From Slackia isoflavoniconvertens (GTDB taxonomy: Bacteria; Actinomycetota; Coriobacteriia; Coriobacteriales; Eggerthellaceae): 64,000 nt of DNA. Positions within the stretch are counted from its first letter, which is position 1. The number at the start of each line of letters is the position of its first letter. This document shows, piece after piece, positions 1 through 8,630 of this stretch. The translations under genes were made by a program, and so were the position numbers. The stretch spans positions 62,001 through 126,000 of the forward strand of contig NZ_QIBZ01000005.1 of NCBI RefSeq assembly GCF_003725955.1, written 5' to 3'. Below the pieces are notes generated by a model. The model was not told the DNA's origin and searched no databases. It saw nothing but the letters and a program-made list of their open reading frames with translations.

Positions 1-748
1 AGGACGGGATCGTCAGGGTGTAGGTGTCTGCGCTGAGCTGCTTCAGGCACCTGACCGTCATGCTGAGGACCTCCGTGATGCGGTTGGGGATCAGGCGCAG
101 CATCCAGTAGACGCACCTGTAGACCAGCGGGATGCCGTCTCGCATGAAGATGACGTCGAGCTGGTCGGCCACCTCGTCGGGGATGTACTTGTCCTCCTTC
201 TTGACGTGGGCAGGGGCCCTCTCCAGCACGAACCTCTGCATGGCGGAGCTGATGTCGGTGAAGCCAGATTCCCTCGCGAATGCCTTGAGGGTGTTCCAGC
301 GGTGCAGGCGGTTGTCCAGGGAGACGCTCTGCTCGCCCGAGAAGAGGCAGGTGTGGAAGGCGACGAGCGCGTCTGGCGGCGCCTCTGCGAAGCTCTCGCA
401 GCTGCTCGGGATGAAGCCCGCGTAGCGGCCGATGGCGCCGTTGATGTCTTTGTCGATGGTGGAGGGGGCCCGGCCCTTCACAAGCCTCGTCAGCGCCCAT
501 CTCTTGGCCTCCTTCTTGAGGTGTTCGTTCGAGATACCCGTGAAATATATGTTGCGCGAGCTCGGTTTGACGTTCTTGTCGGGCTTCACCTTGTCGGCTT
601 GCCAGACGTCGTCGCTGAAGCTCGAGGCAGAGCAGTAGTCTGCGAGCATCTTGGCTGCCTGCTCGTCGGTGACGGACACGGTGTTGGAGAGGACGACTGG
701 CTCGAGGGCCGCGGACCCGGATGTGGGGAAGAGAGGGCTGTCAGGCAT
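1..748 (-). CDS. Tyrosine recombinase, third gene of the trio (partial, C-terminus beyond window)
   Basis: This gene was read by translating the minus strand from the ATG at 748; it is open to the window edge, so only about the first 249 residues are visible. The protein begins MPDSPLFPTSG and has a SAM-like core-binding region, then the segment RLIPNRITEVLSM, which matches the box around the first catalytic Arg of tyrosine recombinases. The HxxR and Tyr boxes must lie to the left of the window. Its start overlaps the stop of the preceding recombinase (ATGCCTGA), so translation is probably coupled. Three adjacent tyrosine recombinases in one operon are known from Tn554-like and RIT (recombinase-in-trio) elements, which act together in transposition. 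Family assignment is good; the exact element class is inferred. Confidence 0.8.
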   Translation of the reverse strand, partial: MPDSPLFPTSGSAALEPVVLSNTVSVTDEQAAKMLADYCSASSFSDDVWQADKVKPDKNVKPSSRNIYFTGISNEHLKKEAKRWALTRLVKGRAPSTIDKDINGAIGRYAGFIPSSCESFAEAPPDALVAFHTCLFSGEQSVSLDNRLHRWNTLKAFARESGFTDISSAMQRFVLERAPAHVKKEDKYIPDEVADQLDVIFMRDGIPLVYRCVYWMLRLIPNRITEVLSMTVRCLKQLSADTYTLTIPS

Positions 749-3449
749 GGGTGACTCCCTCCTCTATGGCGTCGAGCACCGCCCTGTAGCGCTCGTTCAG
801 GGTTCTCTCCTGCGCGTACTCGGTGTAGCCCTCGTACTCGTCCATCGGGATGTCCAGCTCCGCGTACTTGGCCTCGAACTGCGCCAGCAGCCTCGACGAG
901 TCCTCGTAGAGCTCCTGCCAGCGTGCTTGGAAGGCCCTTCCCGTGCACAGCTTGGGGCAGGACGCGCAGCTGATGTTGCCGAGGTCGGCGCACCTGCCCT
1001 CCGAGGGGTGCTTTGAGCACACGCCCAGCTCCACGTTGCGGCGGTTGGTGCAGAAGTCGACGTAGAGCCAGCGGCGCTCCTCCTCCGTGTACAGGTCGAG
1101 CCTGCCGCTCTCGATCAGGAGGTTGAACCTCTGCTGGAAGAACTCGCTGTTCAGCTCTGCGATCCTCTTCATCCTCACCTCGGCGTAGATGCGCTCGGTA
1201 GTGCCCTGGCCAACGTGACCGAGCTGCTTTTGGACGGCAGTGAGGGGCGCGCCGGAGCTGACGAGCTCGACGGCGACCGTCTTGCGGGTCTGCCTGGAGG
1301 TGAACGCCTCCCAGCCCTCGACGATCGACTGCATGCCGTACCTCTCGAGGAGCCGGTTGACAGCGTTGTTGAAGGTCGTTGCGGAAAACTCGCCCCTCAC
1401 CCCGTTGTCGATCGAGAAGAAGAGCGTCTCGACCCCATACATCTCCCTGAGGGCGGAGGTCTCCTCGATGTAGGCCTCGATCTCGCTGTGGAGCCCTGGC
1501 GAGATGACGGCGAAGATCTTGTCGCCGAGGCGCCGCTTTATCCTGGATGCCGCGGTCTTGGGGGATCTCGCCCTCACCTGCGGCATGCCGCTGGCGGGGT
1601 CCTCGGCCGTGATGTCCTCGACGCGGATGCACCTGATGTCGGAGATGCGCCAGCCGGTCTCCATCGCGAGCTTGAACATCAGCCTGCAGGCGCTCGACCC
1701 CAGCTCGTCGATGTGCCCCTCAAGGAAGGCGAGGATGTCCTCGGGGATCTCCGGGGTCAACTTGGAGCAGTCGAAACCTCTCTTGACCGCAAGGTTCGCG
1801 GTCGGGTCCAGTACCAGGCGCCCACAGGCGACGAGGTGCTGGAAGAAGGCCCTGCAGCTGCACAGGTACCCGCTGAGCGTGCTCGGTGCAAGGCCCTCCT
1901 TGCTCAGATGCGAGAGCACGGCAAGGATATGCAGCTCACCCACGTCCTCCGGGCGGGCGATGCCGTACTCGCCGCCGAGGATCGCGAGCACGCGCAGCAG
2001 GTCGCCCATCGCCTCCGGGATCCGCCCCAATGCGCGGGGGTTGTCAGCCGAGGCTGCCCTCCGGTAGAGAGACCTCAGGAACTCCCTCGCGTCTTGCTGG
2101 AAGGCGCCCGCGCTTCCCAGCGAGGAGAAGTCGACCGACCTTCCTGTGAACGTCTCCCCCTTGGGGATGTAGATCCACACCTCCGCCTTGTCGCTGGCCA
2201 CATCGTCGGCGTTGCCGTCGAACATTAGCCTGCGCAGGCCGGCGATCTTGCCCTCGAGATGCTCGTCGAAGGCGCTGGCGAGGGCGGGGGTCCGCCTCGT
2301 CATCCTGAATGCCGCGCACATCCTCGCGTCCTCGGCTGCCAAGTGCTCCTTGAAGTCGCGACGGAATCTGTGGAGGGGCAAGATCGGCCCCCTCGGAGAG
2401 TCTGGTGCCAGGTATTTGCCGGCAAAGAAGGCGTCGCATGCGCCGAGGAGCTCCTCGAAGCTGACGCCCCCCGGCAGCTCCGGCACCGCCAACTGGGAGT
2501 CGCCTGCGGCAAGAAGGCCGGCGGGGACGAAGCTCCTGTCGACCTTGACAGCCTTCTCGTCGTAGCAGGCCCGCTCTTCAGCGCTGAGATCCAAGAAGTC
2601 GTAGACGGCGGTGCGGTTCTGAGTCACGGCGTACGTGTAGGGCAGCATCTCCCTGGCGAGTATCTCGTGCAGCCTGCGGTAGCTGTCGCAGCCGGAGTGG
2701 GGCCTTATCGCCTTGTACTTGCGGAACTCCGAGACAGGAAGCCTGGAGTACCCGAAGATGTACGTGGTCAGGCGCTCGTAGCTGAAGTGGAGATAGCAGC
2801 GCCCGGGCAACCCCGAGGCGTATTGCTCCACCATGTCGCGCACGTACGCCGCGAACGCCTCCTCGCCCACCTCCTCGACAACCGCGTTGTCGAGCCACAT
2901 CAAAAAGGAGTCATGGAAGCTCCCGTGGTACTTCTCCTCGAACTCCCTGCAGACAGCTGCGAGGGGCTCCCGGCGCTCGATGGCCTCGACGGCGCGGTCC
3001 CTGATCTGAACCGGGAAGCGATAGCGCAGGTAGAAGCGCCTCCTGTACGCGTCGTGATAGATACGGGGCAAGGGGTTGGTCGTCATGTGATTGAGACAGT
3101 AAACCGACCCCGTTATCTCCCTGTAGAGCCTCTTCATGTCGCGCCTCACCCAGGCCGCCTCGTCCTCGTGCATGGAGACGAGCACGTCGAAGAAGTAGTC
3201 GCCCAGCTCCTCTTCCGAGAACATGGCGGTCAGCGCGACCGCGCAAAAGGTCGGAAAGGATTGCGGACTCATCGACTCCCTCAGGTCGCTGCAGAGAGAC
3301 AGCAGCGAGCGCGACTCGATGCAAGCGGCCAAGGAGGCGAGGTCGCATGCCGTGGCTGCTCTGGCGACATGGGTGCGAAGGTTGTTGCGCTTCCCGCTCC
3401 TGGCGCTTTCCCTGATGTGCTCGAGCGCCTCCTCAGGTTGTCTGATCAT
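741..3449 (-). CDS. Large tyrosine recombinase, TnpB/RitB position
   Basis: A 902-residue protein whose C-terminal half is a tyrosine recombinase: first Arg in ETGWRISDIRCI, then the segment SRQTRKTVA at the HxxR box, then LGHVGQGTTERIYAEV with the GH box and nucleophile Tyr. The His of HxxR appears to be Arg here (codon AGG), a substitution worth checking. After the catalytic domain comes a Cys-rich segment (CTNRR, CSKHPSEGRC, CASCPKLC) like the zinc-binding tail of Tn554 TnpB. The roughly 500-residue N-terminal part is not recognised and makes the protein longer than Tn554 TnpB (about 630 residues). It overlaps the upstream recombinase by 17 bp and the downstream one by 8 bp, consistent with a coupled operon. 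Confidence 0.85.
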   Translation of the reverse strand: MIRQPEEALEHIRESARSGKRNNLRTHVARAATACDLASLAACIESRSLLSLCSDLRESMSPQSFPTFCAVALTAMFSEEELGDYFFDVLVSMHEDEAAWVRRDMKRLYREITGSVYCLNHMTTNPLPRIYHDAYRRRFYLRYRFPVQIRDRAVEAIERREPLAAVCREFEEKYHGSFHDSFLMWLDNAVVEEVGEEAFAAYVRDMVEQYASGLPGRCYLHFSYERLTTYIFGYSRLPVSEFRKYKAIRPHSGCDSYRRLHEILAREMLPYTYAVTQNRTAVYDFLDLSAEERACYDEKAVKVDRSFVPAGLLAAGDSQLAVPELPGGVSFEELLGACDAFFAGKYLAPDSPRGPILPLHRFRRDFKEHLAAEDARMCAAFRMTRRTPALASAFDEHLEGKIAGLRRLMFDGNADDVASDKAEVWIYIPKGETFTGRSVDFSSLGSAGAFQQDAREFLRSLYRRAASADNPRALGRIPEAMGDLLRVLAILGGEYGIARPEDVGELHILAVLSHLSKEGLAPSTLSGYLCSCRAFFQHLVACGRLVLDPTANLAVKRGFDCSKLTPEIPEDILAFLEGHIDELGSSACRLMFKLAMETGWRISDIRCIRVEDITAEDPASGMPQVRARSPKTAASRIKRRLGDKIFAVISPGLHSEIEAYIEETSALREMYGVETLFFSIDNGVRGEFSATTFNNAVNRLLERYGMQSIVEGWEAFTSRQTRKTVAVELVSSGAPLTAVQKQLGHVGQGTTERIYAEVRMKRIAELNSEFFQQRFNLLIESGRLDLYTEEERRWLYVDFCTNRRNVELGVCSKHPSEGRCADLGNISCASCPKLCTGRAFQARWQELYEDSSRLLAQFEAKYAELDIPMDEYEGYTEYAQERTLNERYRAVLDAIEEGVTHA

Positions 3450-4593
3450 CGGCGTGCCTTTGCTCCTTGGCGGCCTCGAGCCTCTTCCAGTTCTCGACGG
3501 CGGTCACCCTGTCCTGCCTGTTCTTGTAGGGCTCGGCAGACCCCATGCTCTTCCAGCCCATGATGTCCAGGATCTGGTTGTCGGTAAGGGAGGCGGGGTC
3601 TAGGGCCTGCTGCCTGAGAAGCTCCTCCATCTTCGTGCTCCTGCCGGAGTGGGTGCGCACCTTGGCGGGGTCGAGGCCGGCGTGCTTGGCGGCGCGCTTG
3701 ATGATCTCGAGCGCGTTGTGGTAGGCCATCGGCTTGCCGAAGCTGCCCTCGCGCTCGCGCAGGTTGAGGAAGATCTCGGTCGGTACGAGCGACCCGGAAT
3801 CGATCAGCTTCCCCTCGACGGCGCTGCGCTCGTTGTAGAGGTACTCCTCCAGCAGGCGCCGCGAGCGCTCCGACAAGACGCAGACGCGCCCCTCGCCCTC
3901 GCGCCTTCCCTTGCTGCGGAACAGCTTCAATGTGCCCTCGTCTGCGCGGTAGAGGTCGATCTGGGCGGAGAGGATCTCGTCGATGCGAAGGCCGTCGAGC
4001 GAGAGGGAGAAGACTGCCTTGTCGCGGTAGGTGCGGAGGTTGCTGAGGATGGCGTCGACCTGCTCGTCCGTGTACCACTTCTCGTAGTCCACAGGCGGCT
4101 TGCCGCTGACAAAGGACGTCTCGGCGACATAGCGCGGCGACGTGGTCGCGATTCCCTGGCCGTAGAGGAAGGAGTGCGGGTTCTCCCCGCTCTTCTCCTC
4201 TGCGACCTCCATCTTGACCTCCCTGCCCTGGGAGCGCAGGAAGGTGTAGAAGCTGGCCACGACCGTGTAGTAGCCCCTGACGGTGAAGCCGGACCTCTTT
4301 CCCTCCACTGCGCCGACGAACGGGATGACGTTTCCGAACTGCAGGAAGCGCAAGAAGCTGGTGAGGTGCTTGGCGGTCGCGTCGGCGTAGCCGATGTGCC
4401 AGCAGTCCTGCAGGTAGTTGAGGTACTTGCACAGCTTGTAGGCGTACTGCCTCGCTGTCTGGGGCGAGCCCATGCTCATCTTGTGTAGGAACTTGTTGGC
4501 CCAGAAGGGGTAGGCGTCCGTATGGTTGATGATCCAGCCGTCCATCGTGTCCCCGTCTGCTCTCGGGTAGAGGCATCTCTCAACGGCAAACAT
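3433..4593 (-). CDS. Tyrosine recombinase, TnpA/RitA position
   Basis: A 386-residue tyrosine recombinase/integrase that starts the trio operon. The N-terminal SAM-like DNA-binding domain covers roughly residues 15-130. The catalytic part shows the first Arg in LDGLRIDEIL, the HxxR box as THSGRST, and a Tyr in SAEPYKNRQDR. The ATG at 4593 is preceded by AGGTGA at good spacing. Length and arrangement match Tn554 TnpA-like recombinases. It should act with the two downstream recombinases in excision and insertion of the element whose end probably lies in 4594-4711. The element's cargo, if any, is outside the window. Confidence 0.88.
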   Translation of the reverse strand: MFAVERCLYPRADGDTMDGWIINHTDAYPFWANKFLHKMSMGSPQTARQYAYKLCKYLNYLQDCWHIGYADATAKHLTSFLRFLQFGNVIPFVGAVEGKRSGFTVRGYYTVVASFYTFLRSQGREVKMEVAEEKSGENPHSFLYGQGIATTSPRYVAETSFVSGKPPVDYEKWYTDEQVDAILSNLRTYRDKAVFSLSLDGLRIDEILSAQIDLYRADEGTLKLFRSKGRREGEGRVCVLSERSRRLLEEYLYNERSAVEGKLIDSGSLVPTEIFLNLREREGSFGKPMAYHNALEIIKRAAKHAGLDPAKVRTHSGRSTKMEELLRQQALDPASLTDNQILDIMGWKSMGSAEPYKNRQDRVTAVENWKRLEAAKEQRHADDQTT

Positions 4594-4629
4594 TTCTCAC
4601 CTGACCAAACATCAATTCATCGGACAACG

Positions 4630-4681
4630 CTTAGTCTAACGGAATAATAAGCTCTCAGTTCATTAACATGGTTAAACTAAG
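4630..4681. repeat. Imperfect inverted repeat next to the recombinase trio
   Basis: CTTAGTCTAAC (4630-4640) and GTTAAACTAAG (4671-4681) are inverted copies with one mismatch, separated by 30 bp of AT-rich DNA just upstream of the first recombinase. This layout fits recombinase binding sites at an element end or the operon's own regulatory site. The role is inferred from position only. Confidence 0.45.
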
Positions 4682-4711
4682 TTAAGTACTTATTATACAT
4701 AATAAAAATCA

Positions 4712-4744
4712 CACCCGTTAAACGCTACGAGCATTTAACGGGTG
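4712..4744 (-). terminator. Rho-independent terminator of the NifX-like gene
   Basis: An 11-bp perfect stem CACCCGTTAAA / TTTAACGGGTG with an 11-nt loop. On the minus strand it is followed by GATTTTTATT, so it ends transcription of the gene at 4783-5166 before the recombinase operon. Confidence 0.8.
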
Positions 4745-4782
4745 CATCCAACTGGTTGAAGCATTTGCCAGGTGGGTTCGCG

Positions 4783-5166
4783 TTATTGATGGCAGGTGCC
4801 GCCGTGGTTGGCGCAGCTGTGCGAATGGGAGTGATTGCTGTGGCAGGTTGCTTCGCCGACCTTGGGAAGAGCTCCTGCAAGCAGGGCCTCAACCGCAGCG
4901 TCGGGAGAGCCTGCGGCGCCTGCATACACCTCGATGCCTGCTTGGCCGAGCGCGTTGATTGCGCCCCCGCCGATGCCGCCACAAATGAGCACGTCAATGC
5001 CGCCTTGCGAAAGCAGTCCGGCAAGTGCGCCGTGGCCGGCGCCGTTGCTGTCGATGATTTTCGATGCGACGATTTTTCCGTCTTCGACTTCGTAGACTTT
5101 GAATTGTTGCGTGTGGCCGAAATGCTGGAAGATTTCTCCGTTGGCGTAGGTGGCTGCGATTTTCAT
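4783..5166 (-). CDS. NifX/NifB-type dinitrogenase cofactor-binding family protein with His-rich tail
   Basis: A 127-residue protein starting MKIAATYANG. The ATG at 5166 is preceded by AAGGAG; an upstream in-frame start (5205) has no such site. The sequence follows the NifX/NafY-like fold (dinitrogenase iron-molybdenum cofactor biosynthesis family): IFQHFGHTQQF near the N-terminus, then LAGLLSQGGIDVLICGGIGGG, then the GIEVYAG segment. Members bind or carry metal-sulfur clusters and are widespread in non-diazotrophic anaerobes. The last 20 residues alternate His, Ser and Cys (CHSNHSHSHSC), probably a metal-binding tail. No nif genes are nearby, so a nitrogenase role is not implied. Confidence 0.85.
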   Translation of the reverse strand: MKIAATYANGEIFQHFGHTQQFKVYEVEDGKIVASKIIDSNGAGHGALAGLLSQGGIDVLICGGIGGGAINALGQAGIEVYAGAAGSPDAAVEALLAGALPKVGEATCHSNHSHSHSCANHGGTCHQ

Positions 5167-5285
5167 AGTGCGCTCCTTGTCTGTTTTCCGGTTGAAATGG
5201 GGCACGTGGAGCGTTCTTTTCGTAAGGGCGCAGCATATGTCTCCGATTCATTTCAACCCTTATTCCCTTATCGTTATAGGGTATA

Positions 5286-5304
5286 TGCTATTGCGCGAAT
5301 AGCA
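5286..5304. promoter_or_regulatory. Perfect dyad, probable operator
   Basis: TGCTATT-GCGCG-AATAGCA is a perfect 7-5-7 dyad between the divergent NifX-like and YddG-like genes. It has no T-run, so a protein-binding site is more likely than a terminator. The cognate regulator is not visible in the window. Confidence 0.45.
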
Positions 5305-5457
5305 ATACTTGTTTTCTCGCGAACGCTCATTTCGCCGCGACCGGTGTTGCTCGGTCATGCTTCGTTTTGGGAACTTGTTATTGCATGAAGGCATGCTTGT
5401 GCGAAAATTTTCGACAGCGGAATAATCGTTATTATGGGTTTGCATGAAAGGAAGACT

Positions 5458-6348
5458 GTGGGCGATTCAACGAAGAGGGCAACAGCGATTGGCTTGTGCG
5501 CTGTTGTGCTGTGGTCGATGATGTTCGGCTTCGTCCGCTTGACTACGCAATCTTTTGGCCCCGCTTTGGGTTCGGCGCTCATTTATTCATGCGCTGCCGT
5601 GTTTACGTATATTGGGTATCGCCCTACGCCATTGCGTCGTTTGCCCTTGAAATACGTTTTGTTTTCGGGCGGTTTATTCGTGTTCTACGAAACGGCGATC
5701 ACCATCTCGATCGGTTTGGCGGCGAGTTCCGCGCAAACGCTCGAATTGAGCCTCGTGAATTACCTTTGGCCTACGATGCTCGTTCTGCTTTCTGCCTTCG
5801 ACTCGGGTTCGCGTGCCTCCCTCGTTCGCGCCTTGCCCGGCGCTGTGGTCGCGACTACGGGCGTTGTGCTTGCGGTTGGTGGCAACAATAATCTTGATTG
5901 GGGCGCGGTTGTTGCCGACGTTTCGTCCAACCCGCTTCCTTTTGCGCTTACCTTTGCCGCCGCAGCTGCTTGGGCGGTGTATTCGGTGTATTCAAGCAGG
6001 TTTTCGCAAGGCTGCGATGCGACCGCCTTTTTCATGGTGGGTGTTGCTGCGGTCTTGTGGACAATCTTCCTCTTCGAGGGCGCGCCCGCTCCTGCGGTGG
6101 CGCCAGGCTCGCAAGCGTTTTTCGCCCTTGCGGGCGCTGCCGGCTGCATTGCTTCGGGCTATGCTTGCTGGGGGCATGGCATGTTCAAGGGCGACATGGC
6201 GAAAATGGGCATCGGGTCCTATGCCGCTCCCTTGCTTTCGGTTGTGGCGAGCACCATCATTCTCGGCGTAAGTCTCACGCCGCTGTTCTGGTGTGGCACT
6301 TTCGCCGTAGTGGTCGGCTCCCTCATTAATTGGCGCATGCGACGTTAG
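5458..6348 (+). CDS. DMT-superfamily exporter, YddG-like (aromatic amino acid exporter family)
   Basis: An integral membrane protein of the EamA/drug-metabolite transporter superfamily, about 296 residues, with some ten hydrophobic segments. The start region (ATAIGLCAVVLWSMMFGFVR) and the segment VNYLWPTMLVLLSAF align with Escherichia coli YddG, which exports aromatic amino acids. Substrate here is inferred only from that resemblance. The GTG at 5458 has AAAGGA just upstream and is preferred to the ATG at 5434, which has none. The stop codon is followed directly by a tandem repeat array. The gene is monocistronic, divergent from the NifX-like gene. Confidence 0.82.
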   Translation: MGDSTKRATAIGLCAVVLWSMMFGFVRLTTQSFGPALGSALIYSCAAVFTYIGYRPTPLRRLPLKYVLFSGGLFVFYETAITISIGLAASSAQTLELSLVNYLWPTMLVLLSAFDSGSRASLVRALPGAVVATTGVVLAVGGNNNLDWGAVVADVSSNPLPFALTFAAAAAWAVYSVYSSRFSQGCDATAFFMVGVAAVLWTIFLFEGAPAPAVAPGSQAFFALAGAAGCIASGYACWGHGMFKGDMAKMGIGSYAAPLLSVVASTIILGVSLTPLFWCGTFAVVVGSLINWRMRR

Positions 6349-6508
6349 GGCGAACTGACTGGCGTATACGATGGCTAGGTGAACCGGATGGCGCATGCCA
6401 TGGCTGGGCGGGCTAGCCGATGTATGCTGCGGTAAGGTGATTTGGCTGATGCATGCTACGGCAAGGCGAACTACCTGGAACATATTGCGGCAAGGAGAAC
6501 CTGGACGG
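6349..6508. repeat. Degenerate 29-bp tandem repeat, five units plus a partial sixth
   Basis: Units start at 6349, 6378, 6407, 6436, 6465 and 6494 (partial), each exactly 29 bp. Each begins GG(C/T/A)G, has a TGCATGCTACGG-like middle and ends GGCAA or GGCTA. There are no unique spacers between units, so this is not a CRISPR array. The first unit begins two bases after the stop codon of the upstream exporter gene. Function unknown. Confidence 0.75.
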
Positions 6509-6511
6509 TTT

Positions 6512-6675
6512 TGTTCAGAATGGGCCTCGAATGTGGTGTTTGACGAGCGAGTAACTATTCCTTATATTTCTGAGGGCGTTATGACCTGGTGTTTCTTGTG
6601 AGGGTTCTTTCGCTGCGGATGCTTCTTTCGGCTGAGGTGCCTTGGAATTACCACATTCGACACCTTTTTTGAGCA
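6512..6675. repeat. MITE-like element, copy A (inverted ends)
   Basis: The left end carries GGCCTCGAATGTGG (to 6536); the right end starts CCACATTCGA (6651) and runs to TTTTTTGAGCA. The ends are inverted copies of each other and match the ends of a similar unit at 8166-8338. The total size is about 164 bp with no coding capacity, typical of a miniature inverted-repeat element or a large RNA hairpin. The interior is only weakly similar to the other copy. Confidence 0.6.
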
Positions 6676-6791
6676 AACGAACACATACATGGTGGGCGGT
6701 TTCGTGTTCGCGTCGGTGCTTCATCCAGTTCCCTTTTTCTGCAACGCAGAACTGCTGTCTTTTCTGCGATTTGCATGACCTTGCTTTTCGG

Positions 6792-7799
6792 CTAGTCGGT
6801 CGCATTATGTCGAATTCCCTTTTCGCTCGGTTTTGTTTCGTTTTTCAATAGGACGTAACGAAGCATCTGGTTTTGGCTGATCCAGCGTTGGCTTGTTTTC
6901 GGCAATCTTACTCCGATTGATGCTGCGATGATCCTTGCGGTGCGGTCGAAAGAAGCCGCATTGTAGAGTTGTCCTCGCGTTACCGTTATTACTGTTACGC
7001 CCATGAGTTGCAGAGCGTTCCTACGCTGTGCGTCTGAGGCGATTCCCTCGGAAGAGGCGTGGTAGCTGTCGCTGTCGTATTCGACATCGATTTTGCGTTT
7101 TGGCCAGTAAAGGTCGAGGACGTAGCGTTGTTTGTGGGCCGCCTTCCGCGCGGCAGAGGTGGGCTCGATAGGAAAATTGAGTTTAGGAAACGGTAGACCG
7201 TACCCGCCCATTGTTCTTTTAAGGCAAAGGAACATGGTGAGTTTGGTTTCCATGGGGGATGCGGAATTGTCCGCAACGAATTGCAAGGCTCTCGTTGCGA
7301 TTTCTCGTCCTCGCATTCCTCGGAAAGCCCTGATTTCTTTCGCAAGATGGTTGTGGTTGGTGGCTGGCTCGCATTGAACAAATGTACTCTCATCTGGCAG
7401 GAGGGTGTAGCTGCCGCATAATTCATACCCAATTTCGATGAGCGTGAGGAAAGGAGCGCATTGAGCAAGCTGAACGAAAAGGAATCCTAGATTTGGTATA
7501 AAGACGCCACGAGGTTTCGCGAGGGCAATTGCTGCGACTGCGCTATTCGCGCATACATGTGTAATCGTTTTCGTTGATTTGCTTCGGCTCGATTGTGATG
7601 AAACCAGTATGGATACCTTTTCTTCTGGCGGCAGGGGTCGAAGGAAACCCGCCTTGGCTACGAATGCCTCGACTTCTCGTATTGATGTTGACTTGGGGAT
7701 GCGCTTTCCAGCTTCCTTGGGGCGACAACCCTTCGACCTTGCTTCGCGAAGGGCTTGTAAAGCAGAAATATGTGAGAGACATATGGTCATGGGCGACAT
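6792..7799 (-). CDS. Predicted endonuclease-domain protein (DUF559/Vsr-like C-terminus)
   Basis: A 335-residue protein. The N-terminal 170 residues resemble the regulatory half of AbiEi/endonuclease-domain proteins of Coriobacteriia but carry no clear motif. The C-terminal part has SPMETKLTMFL, then RYVLDLYWPKRKIDVEYDSDSYH, then RRNALQLMGVTVITVTRGQL. That is the pattern of DUF559/Vsr-like restriction-endonuclease folds (acidic residues in LDLYW and DVEYD). The ATG at 7799 lacks a strong ribosome binding site; an ATG at 7790 is possible. It lies between two copies of a MITE-like repeat and is probably mobile or accessory. Substrate and role are unknown. Confidence 0.65.
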   Translation of the reverse strand: MSPMTICLSHISALQALREARSKGCRPKEAGKRIPKSTSIREVEAFVAKAGFLRPLPPEEKVSILVSSQSSRSKSTKTITHVCANSAVAAIALAKPRGVFIPNLGFLFVQLAQCAPFLTLIEIGYELCGSYTLLPDESTFVQCEPATNHNHLAKEIRAFRGMRGREIATRALQFVADNSASPMETKLTMFLCLKRTMGGYGLPFPKLNFPIEPTSAARKAAHKQRYVLDLYWPKRKIDVEYDSDSYHASSEGIASDAQRRNALQLMGVTVITVTRGQLYNAASFDRTARIIAASIGVRLPKTSQRWISQNQMLRYVLLKNETKPSEKGIRHNATD

Positions 7800-8630
7800 T
7801 TTACGGTGAAAATCTTGCCCAAACCTTGTCTAAAACCCGCTTGAATCCCTTCGAAATCTTGCGTAACGCCACTCGAATTCTGCAAGAGCTCAGTTCGAAT
7901 TCCGATCGATCATTTTTCGAATTTCGATCGAGTTTTGATTGAGATGTGCACGAGTCTTGATTGGATTCTGCGTGAACCATGATCAGGGCTTTCTTAAGTC
8001 TGGTCAAAATCTGCATGAACCTCTACTAATCTTTACAAAGTGCGCGTGTGCTTCCTTATCGATCCGAAATCGTACAGCGTGCCATATGCTGAAAGCGCAT
8101 CTCTTATATGACATTCACAAAAGGAGAGCTCGACTCAAGACGGGCGCAACGGCAAATCTCGGACGTGTTCAAAAATGGCCTCGAATGTGGCAAAAATACC
8201 GCTATTCACCCTCTCGTTGAGACGACCTGGCTTCTTCAGGTTTTATATCCCCAGGTCAAAATGTCGATTGAAAATCAGCTTGAACATGAAGGCTGATCGC
8301 GTGCTTTATTTCGCCACATTCGAGGTCGTTTTTGAGCAGAACTGATGATCGGAGGGTTACGGAAGTGGGTTTCTGGCCGACTGAGGTGCGTGATGAGGAC
8401 TTTCTGCCTTCGTTTGCGTGCATGCAAGATGACCCGCTGCGCCTACGCTGCGCTTGGCACACAACTCGTTTCGACCTGGCCTATGACACGCCTCGCCCGT
8501 GCCAGCTTTACTTTGATTTGACATACGCCTGACATGGTTTGTGCAGCTGATTTCTATCTTGTTTCTTCAGGATGTGAGTTTATGTGGTAAGCGAAGCTCG
8601 CGAAGGATTTTGAGGAGGAATCAGCTGTCT
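7800..8630. other. Non-coding stretch containing MITE-like copy B
   Basis: No convincing gene. From about 7830 to 8020 the DNA is AT-rich and contains loosely repeated phrases such as CGAATTTCGATCGAG and TTCGAATTCCGATCG. Copy B of the inverted-end repeat follows at 8166-8338. The last 90 bp lead into the pit ribosome binding site (GAGGAGGA, 8612-8619). Confidence 0.55.
8166..8338. repeat. MITE-like element, copy B (inverted ends)
   Basis: Left end includes GGCCTCGAATGTGG (8177-8190); right end starts CCACATTCGAGG (8314) and ends TTTTTGAGCA. The two ends agree at about 22 of 25 positions as inverted repeats, better than in copy A at 6512-6675, and lie in the same orientation. The unit is about 173 bp. 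Confidence 0.65.

Noticed and set aside
4783-5166. Nitrogen fixation gene
   Set aside because: NifX-type domains are common in anaerobes without nitrogenase, and no nif genes are present in the window.
6349-6508. CRISPR array
   Set aside because: Units are adjacent with no spacers, and no cas genes are near.
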